45,243 nucleotides of DNA from a virus. The notes beneath the pieces were generated by a model that saw only the letters and a list, made by a program, of their open reading frames with translations, was not told the DNA's origin and made no database searches. Within the stretch, counting starts at the first letter, position 1, and every line of letters starts with the position of its first letter. The DNA lies in the IMG/VR virus record IMGVR_UViG_3300042542_001048, positions 1 through 45,243 of that record, one strand, 5' to 3'. A program made the position numbers and the translations under genes. Below are positions 19,401-26,453 of the stretch, piece after piece.

Positions 19401-20194
19401 TTAGTATTATAAATACCAGCAGGCAAACTTGTATTAGAAACAACACGATTTCCATCGAAAGTTGTTAATGGGTTTGTAGATTGAGATAAAGCAGCATCAG
19501 AACCACCACCAAACCCAGCAGCAGCAACCGAAGCGGATATAAACGTTGGACTAATGTAAGAAGCGGTTGCTGCATTAGATACACTATCAGCTCTAGTTAC
19601 TAAAACAGTTATTGCGTTACCAACGTTTGTAACACTAACACCGCTACCAGTAAAATCAATACTTCTAATATTTTGTGATAAAACACTACCCGTATATGAT
19701 GCGGTGATTGCTAATCCAGAACCACCACTACCACCACCAGCTAAACTTGATAAATCTACCGAATTACCATTTGATATACTAAGCGCATATGTTGATGAAT
19801 TAAATGATAGATTTTGTGCATCTGAACCTGTGACATCAACATCAAGTTCAATAGCAGTCATTCTTGAAGCTATAGAGCTTGATAAATTAGATACAGTCGT
19901 TAATATTGAACTTGAAAGTGTTGTTACGTTTTGAGATACAGATACAACTCTATCTTGCATTGAGGCAGAGAAGTATGGGAATGTTCCCGGCGTTAAAACA
20001 CTACCTTGTTTAAATTCAGTTAAAGCTCGTATCTGATTTGATTGAAACGGAGTTATGTACTGATTTTGCGCAGGTTTATTTGGGATAGATGTAAAATCTA
20101 TTTGAGTAGACGATGATAATATACCGCTACCAAGTAGTGAACCACTAATTGTCCCTTGAAAAGAGCCGCTAAAAGAACCGCTGTAATCCGGCAT
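16484..20194 (-). CDS. Large fibre/adhesin with cadherin-like repeats
   Basis: 1236 residues, GAGG ahead of the ATG. The N-terminus is GS-rich with a short coiled shaft (about residues 80-130, TTLSSSILTTVSNLSSSIAS). From about 290 to 1040 there are tandem Ig-like/cadherin-like repeats. Diagnostic pieces include LNENSAPGTKFTVYFTDAEN and AINENSSNGTTVGSITATDS (the NEN...GT...TD pattern), LDYEATSSYSFTMTVQDQ and PIVNNQTLTAINE. The repeats alternate with longer ETARSGAFIYT/VIETA units. The last 200 residues form a distinct tip containing YYFNLQTPHQGYSRWG. Cadherin-like repeats bind calcium in known families, which is not testable here. Probably a long host-binding fibre. Confidence 0.7.
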   Translation of the reverse strand: MPDYSGSFSGSFQGTISGSLLGSGILSSSTQIDFTSIPNKPAQNQYITPFQSNQIRALTEFKQGSVLTPGTFPYFSASMQDRVVSVSQNVTTLSSSILTTVSNLSSSIASRMTAIELDVDVTGSDAQNLSFNSSTYALSISNGNSVDLSSLAGGGSGGSGLAITASYTGSVLSQNIRSIDFTGSGVSVTNVGNAITVLVTRADSVSNAATASYISPTFISASVAAAGFGGGSDAALSQSTNPLTTFDGNRVVSNTSLPAGIYNTNFGTSGSLANFIEKVFFPNSVPVITTTGFTIQEFEASGSVVGTVSATDAEAQSITFRTSSLYTANYFRISSAGQITLNTKSTSSMNTDSTPGSGSHPFLVEAVDTFNGVGSQTIYIRVNPNTAPVWRQTSTNGSIITSYTASLNENSAPGTKFTVYFTDAENDTITINASSIPSAFSATINPTNVVISQVTASLDYEATSSYSFTMTVQDQHYTSGDDTTSITSLPVLIQVTDNISPIVNNQTLTAINENSSNGTTVGSITATDSEGDTIVFSNFTLLSAYLNSVGTNVTSSLGGTSLYDPHADPFQCSSGGTVTRKNGVYLNSDVADRYVYLVTISDAYNTTTDTAEITIPIDADASSTIGSDTQTYYIVESAVSGADLTTNTNGYTAGSVTFSSAVSQMWKVNSVPAGYVRFTNGTTQYTGSTSLGLELANNISGSIYTSGSTLQIQITASETSFETTKQYRTHTLKVTPNLAYGVTFSTASYSSNWNTNGARPSNYLAVISFGEYQVGIGDTVNHSTFQLVSSSAGFSRLQSGDNYYIYANSNISAGTYTFSASIADSFGKIGSSSATFTVAQASTGSLTTNGTFYVIETARSGAFIYTSTNGRTGTQGDLGVTYSPQYNSAAVASFTSSNALVSVTTAGALSIGQNVSGSYTSGQTFTSTITFRDQYNNIGSGSITINVAPNSVPTASFTPIAANLTASISANTGLISASISDMETDTPFSMSLGGTNAADLYLVPQNANSSSYVIKNVSTISTGQTLTYDATIKDVHGKTRTYSSNTITIADPVALVYAYGWSGGSAASEATAIASLGDNGADGIAIDSGSVIAMFQSGSLGSTFTPSYIGGACTLYKSSSLTNLSDTSATGLSTLGYLNFSSTSQRVLILFASASNLGGKPASMYDSAPPDPTGTPNEYYVYAKDAAIPGTMGTGIYYFNLQTPHQGYSRWGMIFGEGKNNNNTRYYLMPDSASAP

Positions 20195-20231
20195 TATGTT
20201 TTCCTCATATAATTTGTATTACTATCTCTAA

Positions 20232-20238
20232 ATAAATA
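20232..20238 (-). promoter_or_regulatory. TATTTAT late-promoter-like motif
   Basis: The minus strand reads TACTATTTATTTA, 37 bases before the ATG of the 1236-residue adhesin. Confidence 0.4.
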
Positions 20239-20261
20239 GTAAGATTTATACGGAACTGATT

Positions 20262-20921
20262 TTAAAATGAAGCCAATAACATTAATATGTCATCTAACGC
20301 TTCATGTCGGTGATTATCTTTAAGAACAACAGTATAAGCGTATTTACTTCCCTTTAGTTTAGGAACTTCATGGATTGCGGAATCATTTTGATATTTTAAG
20401 TCGATTTGTTGGGAATCACCACATAAAATCATGGTAGAACCTTTACCAAGTCGAGCCAATACCATCTGAAGTTGTTGTTTTGTTAAATTTTGAAACTCAT
20501 CAACAATACACACAGCGTTATCAAACGTTCTACCCCTAAAATGGGTCAATGAAACCAACTCAAGGTTACCATCCTTTTCCATTCTTTCTAAAATATCAGG
20601 TTTGTTGTAAACTTTTCTCATATTATCACGAATTGGAACTAACCATGGTTCTAATTTCTCTTCCAATGAACCAGGAAGAAACCCATTGTCCTCATTTGAT
20701 ACAGTGGGTCGTGTCATTATGATTTTATTAACTTGTCTCTTAAAAAATAAATCCAATGCAATCTGACAGGCGAGCAACGTCTTACCACTACCGGCTTTAC
20801 CAATAATAAAATTAAACGGAGTCTCGATTATTTGTGCTTTTGCAGCTTTCTGTTCGTCAGATAAGGTTATCGAAAACTTAATATCATTTTTCGGAACTCT
20901 TTTTTGAATATTGTCGGGCAT
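20262..20921 (-). CDS. phoH: PhoH-like P-loop ATPase
   Basis: The start is set at the ATG at 20921, where GGAG sits 6 bases upstream, rather than the in-frame ATG at 20933, which lacks a site. This gives 219 residues. Walker A is GKAGSGKT (41-48), Walker B CIVDE (138-142), and CGDSQQ (167-172) is the helicase-like motif of PhoH. Length fits the short PhoH form frequent in marine T4-like phages. Known PhoH proteins are ATPases, some linked to RNA handling or phosphate stress; the role in phage is not settled. It lies between the capsid gene and the fibre block, with its own upstream TATTTAT motif and a strong terminator in between, so it is probably transcribed apart from the capsid gene. Confidence 0.93.
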   Translation of the reverse strand: MPDNIQKRVPKNDIKFSITLSDEQKAAKAQIIETPFNFIIGKAGSGKTLLACQIALDLFFKRQVNKIIMTRPTVSNEDNGFLPGSLEEKLEPWLVPIRDNMRKVYNKPDILERMEKDGNLELVSLTHFRGRTFDNAVCIVDEFQNLTKQQLQMVLARLGKGSTMILCGDSQQIDLKYQNDSAIHEVPKLKGSKYAYTVVLKDNHRHEALDDILMLLASF

Positions 20922-20959
20922 ATTGTTCTCCATATTTTCGTAAACCTTCTTTTATAAGA

Positions 20960-20966
20960 ATAAATA
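20960..20966 (-). promoter_or_regulatory. TATTTAT late-promoter-like motif
   Basis: The minus strand reads GGATATTTATTCT, between the capsid terminator and the PhoH gene and 38 bases before the chosen PhoH start. Confidence 0.45.
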
Positions 20967-20976
20967 TCCCTATGGC

Positions 20977-21005
20977 AATAAAAAAGGGGGTCGAAATCGA
21001 CCCCC
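20977..21005 (-). terminator. Strong Rho-independent terminator after the major capsid gene
   Basis: On the minus strand GGGGGTCG, loop ATTT, CGACCCCC (an 8-bp perfect stem, 21005-20986) followed by TTTTTTATT. It lies 27 bases after the capsid stop codon. Confidence 0.92.
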
Positions 21006-21032
21006 TTCTTCAAAAATCAGTTATCCTAATGA

Positions 21033-22667
21033 TTAGGCGCCCAAAGTCTCAAGACCATGAACGTATACCTTACCATAGAACTCACCACGAATCATTTCCT
21101 TCGCGTAACGAGTCATAACACCCTTACGAGGTTGGAAGTTTTTCGGGTCATACACCAAAGGAGTCATGATTAATGGAATGTAAGGAGCGTATACAGCACC
21201 AGTTTCCAAGAATTGAGCACCTTTGAAACCTAACAAGATTTGGTTAGTAGTCATGTAAGGGTTTTTGTACACAGTGTAGCGGTTAGCGAACGAACCTACT
21301 TGTGATACACCCATAGCGAATGACATTTCAGCACCAGTTCCATTAGCAGCATATCCTGGGATAGACTCAAGGATTGTAGCAACATCAGGAGATACTACCA
21401 TAAAGTTAGCTCCACCTCTCATGGTTTTAGCATGGATTTGGTTAGAAACTCTCTGAAGTACAGTACCCAATGTAGCGAACCAAGTACCTTGAATGTAAGC
21501 AGTGTAGTTAGCAGCTGATTGTGCGAAACCTGAACCATTCCACTCGTAACCAACTTTAGCTGACCAGTAACCTGTAGTCAATGCGTTCTGCATCAACATA
21601 TCCAAGATTTCGAAATCGATTTCTTGAGATACATATTCAGACAACATTGAAGTCAATTCAGCTTCAGCGTCAATTGAGTGGTAAGCGTTCAAGTCTTGAG
21701 CAAATTCAGGAGTCCATTGTGCTTTCAACTTACGAGTCTTAGCAACGATAGGAACTGAACGAAGCTCAACGTTTAATTCAGGAATACCAAGGTCAGTTTC
21801 AGGGTTTGCAGCGAAACCTGAAGTGGTTTGTTCGAAGTCACCACGAGTGATGTCAGTCGGTTGTTTTTGGTATTTAACACCATTGATTGATAATGGGTCA
21901 GCAACTTTAACGATAGTTGTTACCAAACCTTGAGCATTCACTTTAGTGAATTGTGGGTAGTTAACAATAGCAGATGAAGTTGAGTAAAGTTGGAACGCAC
22001 GTACACCTTCAAGGTCAACATCAGTCAAGTCACGAGATGCTGAATATTGTACCTTGATGACACCAGTTGCGCCAACCAATACTGATTGAGAAAACGCTGT
22101 ATCGTAATCAATATCAGCATCAGTTACAGAACCAGTGATAAAGTTAGCAGCAGTAGTCAAGTTAGCAGCTTTATTCAGTTGTGCACTAGCTTCGTTGATA
22201 GTGTAACCGAAACGACCAGCACCATAAAGACCACCAACAGCAGCAGAACCAGTTTCGGTGATACCGAATACAGAGTCAGCTTGTGAATCTTTACCAGAAC
22301 CGGTAGTGAAACCAGGTTGACCTGTACCATATTTGAAATCCAAATAGAATACAAGACCTGATGGTAAGTTCATAGGTTGTACACTAACGAATTCTTTAGC
22401 AGCGATTTCAGAGAAAATACGTCTTACTAAAGGAAGAGCTACACCAGCCCATTCTTCAGAGTTAGCAGAAGTACCTGTGCTTGAAGCTTCAGATACCAAT
22501 TGTTTTGCTTGGTTTTCCAACAAAGTAGCCATGCCACTTCTTTCGAAGTCAGACTTGATACCTTCCAAAAGACCGGTCTTAGCCCATTTAGCTACGATAC
22601 CTTTAGTCTCTTCGGTCATTCTTTTGTTGAAACCAGCAGATTCATTCAAAATGTTATTGATTTTCAT
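21033..22667 (-). CDS. 23: Major capsid protein (T4 gp23-like)
   Basis: 544 residues against 521 in T4; AAGGA upstream. The N-terminal 60 residues are a charged removable delta region ending in QLVSE60 before ASSTG, which fits T4-type prohead protease cleavage ((I/L/V)-x-Glu). After it come LPLVRRIFSEIAAKEFVSVQ and PMNLPSGLVFYLDFKYGTG, the signature start of the gp23 HK97-fold core. The C-terminus GVMTRYAKEMI and REFYGKVYVHGLETLGA also match the family. It is expressed after the scaffold gene with only 31 bases between and no TATTTAT motif of its own, so it is probably translated from the gp22-23 transcript, which ends at the terminator just downstream. Confidence 0.96.
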   Translation of the reverse strand: MKINNILNESAGFNKRMTEETKGIVAKWAKTGLLEGIKSDFERSGMATLLENQAKQLVSEASSTGTSANSEEWAGVALPLVRRIFSEIAAKEFVSVQPMNLPSGLVFYLDFKYGTGQPGFTTGSGKDSQADSVFGITETGSAAVGGLYGAGRFGYTINEASAQLNKAANLTTAANFITGSVTDADIDYDTAFSQSVLVGATGVIKVQYSASRDLTDVDLEGVRAFQLYSTSSAIVNYPQFTKVNAQGLVTTIVKVADPLSINGVKYQKQPTDITRGDFEQTTSGFAANPETDLGIPELNVELRSVPIVAKTRKLKAQWTPEFAQDLNAYHSIDAEAELTSMLSEYVSQEIDFEILDMLMQNALTTGYWSAKVGYEWNGSGFAQSAANYTAYIQGTWFATLGTVLQRVSNQIHAKTMRGGANFMVVSPDVATILESIPGYAANGTGAEMSFAMGVSQVGSFANRYTVYKNPYMTTNQILLGFKGAQFLETGAVYAPYIPLIMTPLVYDPKNFQPRKGVMTRYAKEMIRGEFYGKVYVHGLETLGA

Positions 22668-22698
22668 CTTATTTTTCCTTTTTTCTTTTGGTTTTAAA

Positions 22699-23670
22699 TT
22701 ATTTGTTTAAACCAGCTAACTTCTTAAATCTTTCAGCAACAGCAGCACCTTCAGAAAGAATTTCTTTTTTAGGAGCAGATGACTTCATAGGTTTAGAAGC
22801 AAGTGATTCTTTTACAACAGTTTTGTTTTTTCTTGCAACATTTAAGTTTTCACCCAATGTAGCGTAAACTAATTTAACTTCTCTCAAAGATGCAGCTCTA
22901 TCGAAGTTCTCGATAACTTTCATCTTTTGATTTTCGTTCAAGTCGAATGTTCTGAACAATTTGTTAGTGTATAACAATTTAGCGTTCAAAAGATTCACCT
23001 CGTTAATGGTTTTCTTCAAAGAAGTGATAACGTTGTAAGCTTCAGCCAATTCTTCTTCTTTTTCCTCGTTCCATGATTCTTGAGTTTCCTCTTCTTCAAC
23101 AGTCTCTTCTTCGCCATCCATTTCTTTCAAGGCTCTGATAATTTCATTGATATCAAGTTCTTCTTCCTCAGCAACGGGCTCGTCTTCCATTTCTTCTTCA
23201 GCAACAGGTTCTTCACCCATTTCATCTTCTTCAGAAACTTCTTCTTCACCGGCCATAGCGTCTTCAAGTTCTCTGATTACAGCTTCGAGGTCTAAATCGT
23301 CTTCTTCAGTCTCTTCTTCCTCGTCGCCAGTAACATCGTACTCTTCACCATCTTCTTCAGAATCCATGTCCATTGTCATGTCTTCTTCACCCTCTTCAGA
23401 ATACATTTCCTCTTCTTCTTCAACACCCATTTCGTCTTCTTCAGTAGCCATTTCGTCTTCAGCAGGTTCGTCCATAGTAGCAGCAGCGTCCATTTCGTCA
23501 GCAACTTCTTCTTCGTCTTCCTCTTCCAACTCTTCAGCAATCTTATGAGACAACATAGATTGTAGTTTTGGAGTAAATGCTTCTTCAAGAGCCATTTTAG
23601 CGTTAGCTAATGCAGTTTCCTTAACGGCTTTGGCATCAGCGATAGCTTCTTTTAACAAATCTGATTTCAT
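22699..23670 (-). CDS. 22: Prohead core scaffold (T4 gp22-like)
   Basis: 323 residues; AGGAG 8-9 bases before the ATG. The N-terminus is helical (SDLLKEAIADAKAVKETALA). Residues about 45-210 are extremely acidic (long Glu/Asp runs). The C-terminal third carries the recognised gp22 segment LLNAKLLYTNKLFRTFDLNE and SLREVKLVYATL. The order gp21, cargo genes, gp22, gp23 matches T4, with extra genes inserted. The scaffold assembles the prohead core and is degraded by gp21. It is longer than T4 gp22 (269) because of the acidic insert. Its mRNA has a 150-base leader with two stem-loops. Confidence 0.9.
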   Translation of the reverse strand: MKSDLLKEAIADAKAVKETALANAKMALEEAFTPKLQSMLSHKIAEELEEEDEEEVADEMDAAATMDEPAEDEMATEEDEMGVEEEEEMYSEEGEEDMTMDMDSEEDGEEYDVTGDEEEETEEDDLDLEAVIRELEDAMAGEEEVSEEDEMGEEPVAEEEMEDEPVAEEEELDINEIIRALKEMDGEEETVEEEETQESWNEEKEEELAEAYNVITSLKKTINEVNLLNAKLLYTNKLFRTFDLNENQKMKVIENFDRAASLREVKLVYATLGENLNVARKNKTVVKESLASKPMKSSAPKKEILSEGAAVAERFKKLAGLNK

Positions 23671-23703
23671 TTGTTTTTCTCCTAAATTAAGCTTTTTGGA
23701 TAA

Positions 23704-23785
23704 TAAGATTATTGAGAATCTTAATTGAATATTTTTTCAAATAATAGTAATCACTCATTGGGGAGTGATATTTTTAAAATAAATA
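23704..23785 (-). promoter_or_regulatory. Scaffold gene leader: TATTTAT motif plus two stem-loops
   Basis: TATTTAT at 23779-23785 (minus), 108 bases before the gp22 ATG. Below it lie two hairpins: ATCACTC/GAGTGAT (23763-23769 with 23750-23756, 6-base loop) and TAAGATT/AATCTTA (23717-23723 with 23704-23710, 6-base loop). Neither has a run of U directly after it in this direction, so they look like leader structures (mRNA stability or translation control) rather than terminators. Apart from these, the 153-base gap holds no gene. Confidence 0.4.
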
Positions 23786-23823
23786 GGGTTACTTTTTCTG
23801 AAACGATAAAGTGTTTACCATTA

Positions 23824-24084
23824 TTATTCGTTTATTCTTCGAATATACTCTCTGCGTTGAGCATCTTCTTTTTGTTTTCTACGAAGTGTTGTTGGTTTAG
23901 TGTATTCTTTCTTATCTCGTAAGATATCCATCATACCACTATCTTTAACAGTTCGTTTTAATAACCGAATGGCAGCTTCCAAGTTACCATCCACTACTTT
24001 CACACCAAGGGCGTTTCCGTACATGAACATATCATCCTTACGGCCCTTTTTCTTCTTTTTAAAATTGTCGTTTTTTCTATTCAT
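23824..24084 (-). CDS. rpsU: Ribosomal protein bS21-like
   Basis: 86 residues. From about residue 27 the sequence follows bacterial bS21: VKVVDGNLEAAIRLLKRTV, DSGMMDILRDKKEYTKPT, then RRKQKEDAQRREYIRR. This has the family's central KxxxY-x-KPT and basic C-terminal helix. The 25 added N-terminal residues are Lys/Arg-rich (NFKKKKKGRKDD). Phage-borne bS21 is known from other large phages and is thought to enter host ribosomes and bias translation initiation. It is set among head genes here, preceded by a leader hairpin and U-run, with no clear Shine-Dalgarno site (AACAAGAATTT before ATG), so it may be regulated separately. Confidence 0.85.
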   Translation of the reverse strand: MNRKNDNFKKKKKGRKDDMFMYGNALGVKVVDGNLEAAIRLLKRTVKDSGMMDILRDKKEYTKPTTLRRKQKEDAQRREYIRRINE

Positions 24085-24095
24085 AAATTCTTGTT

Positions 24096-24131
24096 AAAAA
24101 AAATACACCTACCATGTTACTGATAGGTGTA
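24096..24131 (-). terminator. Rho-independent terminator/attenuator before bS21 gene
   Basis: On the minus strand TACACCTA, 12-base loop, TAGGTGTA (24131-24104) followed by TTTTTTTT. It follows the 132-residue gene and ends 12 bases before the bS21 ATG, so it either ends the cargo operon or attenuates bS21. Confidence 0.85.
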
Positions 24132-24132
24132 T

Positions 24133-24139
24133 ATAAATA
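24133..24139 (-). promoter_or_regulatory. TATTTAT motif next to terminator stem
   Basis: The minus strand reads TTCATATTTATATA, directly abutting the 5' arm of the hairpin at 24104-24131. Confidence 0.3.
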
Positions 24140-24167
24140 TGAAAATCTTTTTTATAAAATCAATTGT

Positions 24168-24566
24168 TTATTGTTCAATACCTTTTTTGGAACTGATTTT
24201 GTATTTTTTGTACAAGTAGTCCATTGACTTTATATTTGGTAACATTGCGTTAGCGTGTTCTGAATTTGCTTGTTTTAAACGAATCATCAAATCCAAATCT
24301 TCTTCAGAAGCAACTTTAGCAAATTTAACTCCAACATATCCTGGCATAGTTTTTCTAACAGTATCGTTTCGTTTTTGGTCCCAATATGCTTCGTTTACTG
24401 AATCGGTATTTTCACTTATAGAATCCAATCCATCTTTAAAATCCATGAACAACCCACCAATGTGTTTTTGTTGTTGAGGACTTAACTTTTTAATATCAGA
24501 TAGATTGTTTTTTATAAACTTTGAAAAATCCAATGATAATTGTTGTAGTATGTCGGTATTACTCAT
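24168..24566 (-). CDS. Putative capsid-core/cargo protein (132 aa), unknown function
   Basis: A mostly helical, charged protein: MSNTDILQQLSLDFSKFIKN at the start and GYVGVKFAKVASEEDLDLMI in the middle. It contains NTDSVNEAYWDQ (about residue 54-65), the same S-V-N-E|A/G phrase found repeatedly in the neighbouring gene and resembling the prohead protease site. It sits 4 bases downstream of the 523-residue cargo-like gene and is followed by a terminator, so it ends the gp17-to-cargo transcription unit. No family recognised; packaging or core role is inferred. Confidence 0.6.
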   Translation of the reverse strand: MSNTDILQQLSLDFSKFIKNNLSDIKKLSPQQQKHIGGLFMDFKDGLDSISENTDSVNEAYWDQKRNDTVRKTMPGYVGVKFAKVASEEDLDLMIRLKQANSEHANAMLPNIKSMDYLYKKYKISSKKGIEQ

Positions 24567-24570
24567 TTTA

Positions 24571-26142
24571 TTACTTTCTTTTGGGAGCGATGCTATTAGC
24601 CATTTGTTTTTTCATCTCACGGCGTTTCTTTTCCATTTCAATAGCAACTTTTTTCAATGTTTCATATTCACCTTTCAAAGCAGGGTCCATGTATCTATGA
24701 AGTCCCCAATTGAAAGCAGCAGTAAACAACATATGGAATGGTAATGAATCATACTTTTTACCATAAGGAGATGTACGCAACCAAAACAAAAAGTGTTCAG
24801 CCATTGCTTTTGATATCTTCACACCTTGAACACGAGAAGATTCACCTTTAGCAACTGACTTTAAGAGTGTGGCAGCTGATACTTCGTTAATATTAGATTT
24901 TTTTACTACTGATTCGATATATAATGTTTTACCATTGGCTGTAGCTGCGATTTGTTTTGAATTTAAGAAGTCAGAAGCTTTTTTAGCAGCAGCTGGGGTT
25001 TCATAAACCATTACACCATCCATGGTTACCGAAACAAATCCTTTATGAATAGAACTCATGTGTTTTGCAATCTCTGGTGATAATCCTTCGTTTACTGATT
25101 CAAATTCCATATCTTTTGACTGACCTGGTCTAGCACTATGTGTATTAAATAGAACATATTTACCATTATCCAAAATAACAGCAAATCCAAAATCACTATC
25201 ATACGCCACATTTGTAACTTTTCTACCCTTCATTATGTAGTTAAGGTTTTTATTATCACTAAATGCCTCGTTTACTGATTCGGCAACATATCCTTTTGAT
25301 AAAAAATCTTGCTTTCCTTTTTCAAAATCTTTTTGGTTATTATAGATTGAGATACCATAGAAATCACTACCATCATCATGTTTATCAACACCATTGTGGT
25401 GAGAGATTACATATTTAGCTTTACCAATACCATATCCAGTTTTGAATCTTTTCTTACCTTCGTTTACTGATTCATCTTTTTTCTTACCGGCTCTTAACGC
25501 AGCCAAGTCAGATGCTTCAATTTCACCATCATCGTCAAAATCAATTTTGTCTTGGTTACCTTTAAGTTCTTCTTTCTTCAATAAAGAAGTCAACTTCATA
25601 GACTCATTAGCAAACTCTTCAGCGTTCTTTTTGTCTTCATCATCAACACCAGTCACTTTGAATGACTTACCATCAACCTCAAACGAATCTTCGCCAGCAG
25701 CAATAGCTTTTGCTCTTTCGGCACCAAACTCGTTACCTTCTTTGATTTCATAGTATTTACCAAGAACTTCACCAATCTCATCATAAGCAGATTCCATTCG
25801 TTGTTGTAAAGTAGAAACCTCTTTGATTGTGTTTGAGAAAACCTTGAATGATTCATTCATAGATTTCATGTGTCTCTGAACAGTTACTCTATCAAACCAA
25901 TCACCAGTTTCTTTTAAAGTAATTGAATTTGCGTTTTCAACAATCCCTTTGATTGAATCGTGAATTTCAGCAAGATTACCTTTGTGAGAAATCATCTCAC
26001 CTAATTGACGATATGCAGCAACGGCTTCAACGAATGCACGTTTTTCTTCTTTGGTCATTCCTTGAGCATCTTCTTCACCAACATTCATTCTGCGGTAATC
26101 TAATTCTTGAGATTCTTTTAATAAGTCTTTTAACTTTTTCAT
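24571..26142 (-). CDS. Modular capsid cargo/internal head protein with repeated SVNE sites
   Basis: 523 residues. The leader MKKLKDLLKESQELD resembles a T4 capsid-targeting sequence. Internal sites ESVNE|G, ESVNE|A, ESVNE|G and SNINE|V divide residues about 220-420 into modules. These include IGKAKYVISHHNGVDKHDDG, an EF-hand/dockerin-like loop (DFDDDGEIEASDLAALR, about 203-219) just before the first site, a small beta unit (GRKVTNVAYDSDFGFAVILD) and a GFVSVTMDGVMVYETPAAA unit. The C-terminal 110 residues are a separate helical domain (FHMLFTAAFNWGLHRYMDPA) ending in a very basic tail. The position between gp21 and gp22 corresponds to T4 core genes. Cleavage and packaging into the head are inferred from the site pattern. 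Confidence 0.65.
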   Translation of the reverse strand: MKKLKDLLKESQELDYRRMNVGEEDAQGMTKEEKRAFVEAVAAYRQLGEMISHKGNLAEIHDSIKGIVENANSITLKETGDWFDRVTVQRHMKSMNESFKVFSNTIKEVSTLQQRMESAYDEIGEVLGKYYEIKEGNEFGAERAKAIAAGEDSFEVDGKSFKVTGVDDEDKKNAEEFANESMKLTSLLKKEELKGNQDKIDFDDDGEIEASDLAALRAGKKKDESVNEGKKRFKTGYGIGKAKYVISHHNGVDKHDDGSDFYGISIYNNQKDFEKGKQDFLSKGYVAESVNEAFSDNKNLNYIMKGRKVTNVAYDSDFGFAVILDNGKYVLFNTHSARPGQSKDMEFESVNEGLSPEIAKHMSSIHKGFVSVTMDGVMVYETPAAAKKASDFLNSKQIAATANGKTLYIESVVKKSNINEVSAATLLKSVAKGESSRVQGVKISKAMAEHFLFWLRTSPYGKKYDSLPFHMLFTAAFNWGLHRYMDPALKGEYETLKKVAIEMEKKRREMKKQMANSIAPKRK

Positions 26143-26165
26143 TTTATTATCCGTTTGTTTTAAAA

Positions 26166-26453
26166 TTAAAATCCGATTGAAACACCATCTTTATCACCTT
26201 CGACCCAACGAATCTTGAGTGCCAATAATTGTTTGAGGTCGGCTGAATCAAATCTATATGAACCACCCATTGATGGTTTTTTGATATCCACAATCATTCC
26301 GTGAATACCATCAAAGATAGCAGTGTGTTTACCACCAATAACATTTTCAAATGCTTTGATTTGTTTTTGTTTCAGTTGGTCAATCTCGTTGAACTTAACT
26401 TCAGAAGCTTCGTTGATTGTCTTTTTAGATTCAAGTAATGATTTTAGTTTCAT
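26166..26453 (-). CDS. Small capsid cargo-like protein (95 aa)
   Basis: It begins MKLKSLLESKKTINE|ASEV, a short basic/hydrophobic leader ending in a prohead-protease-like site, like the T4 internal proteins. The remainder (IKAFENVIGGKHTAIFDGIH, then KPSMGGSYRFDSADLKQLLA) is a small alpha/beta domain also seen in marine phage structural proteins. The ATG overlaps the TGA of the 282-residue gene (ATGA), so the two are translationally coupled. Function after injection or in the core is unknown. Confidence 0.65.
   Translation of the reverse strand: MKLKSLLESKKTINEASEVKFNEIDQLKQKQIKAFENVIGGKHTAIFDGIHGMIVDIKKPSMGGSYRFDSADLKQLLALKIRWVEGDKDGVSIGF

Noticed and set aside
20922-20933. Upstream ATG at 20933 as PhoH start
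   Set aside because: No ribosome site precedes it, whereas GGAG is correctly spaced before the ATG at 20921.
23147-23548. Plus-strand poly-Ser frame opposite the scaffold gene
   Set aside because: It is the antisense of Glu/Asp codons (GAA/GAG read as TTC/CTC and shifted to TCT). The scaffold gene on the minus strand explains it.
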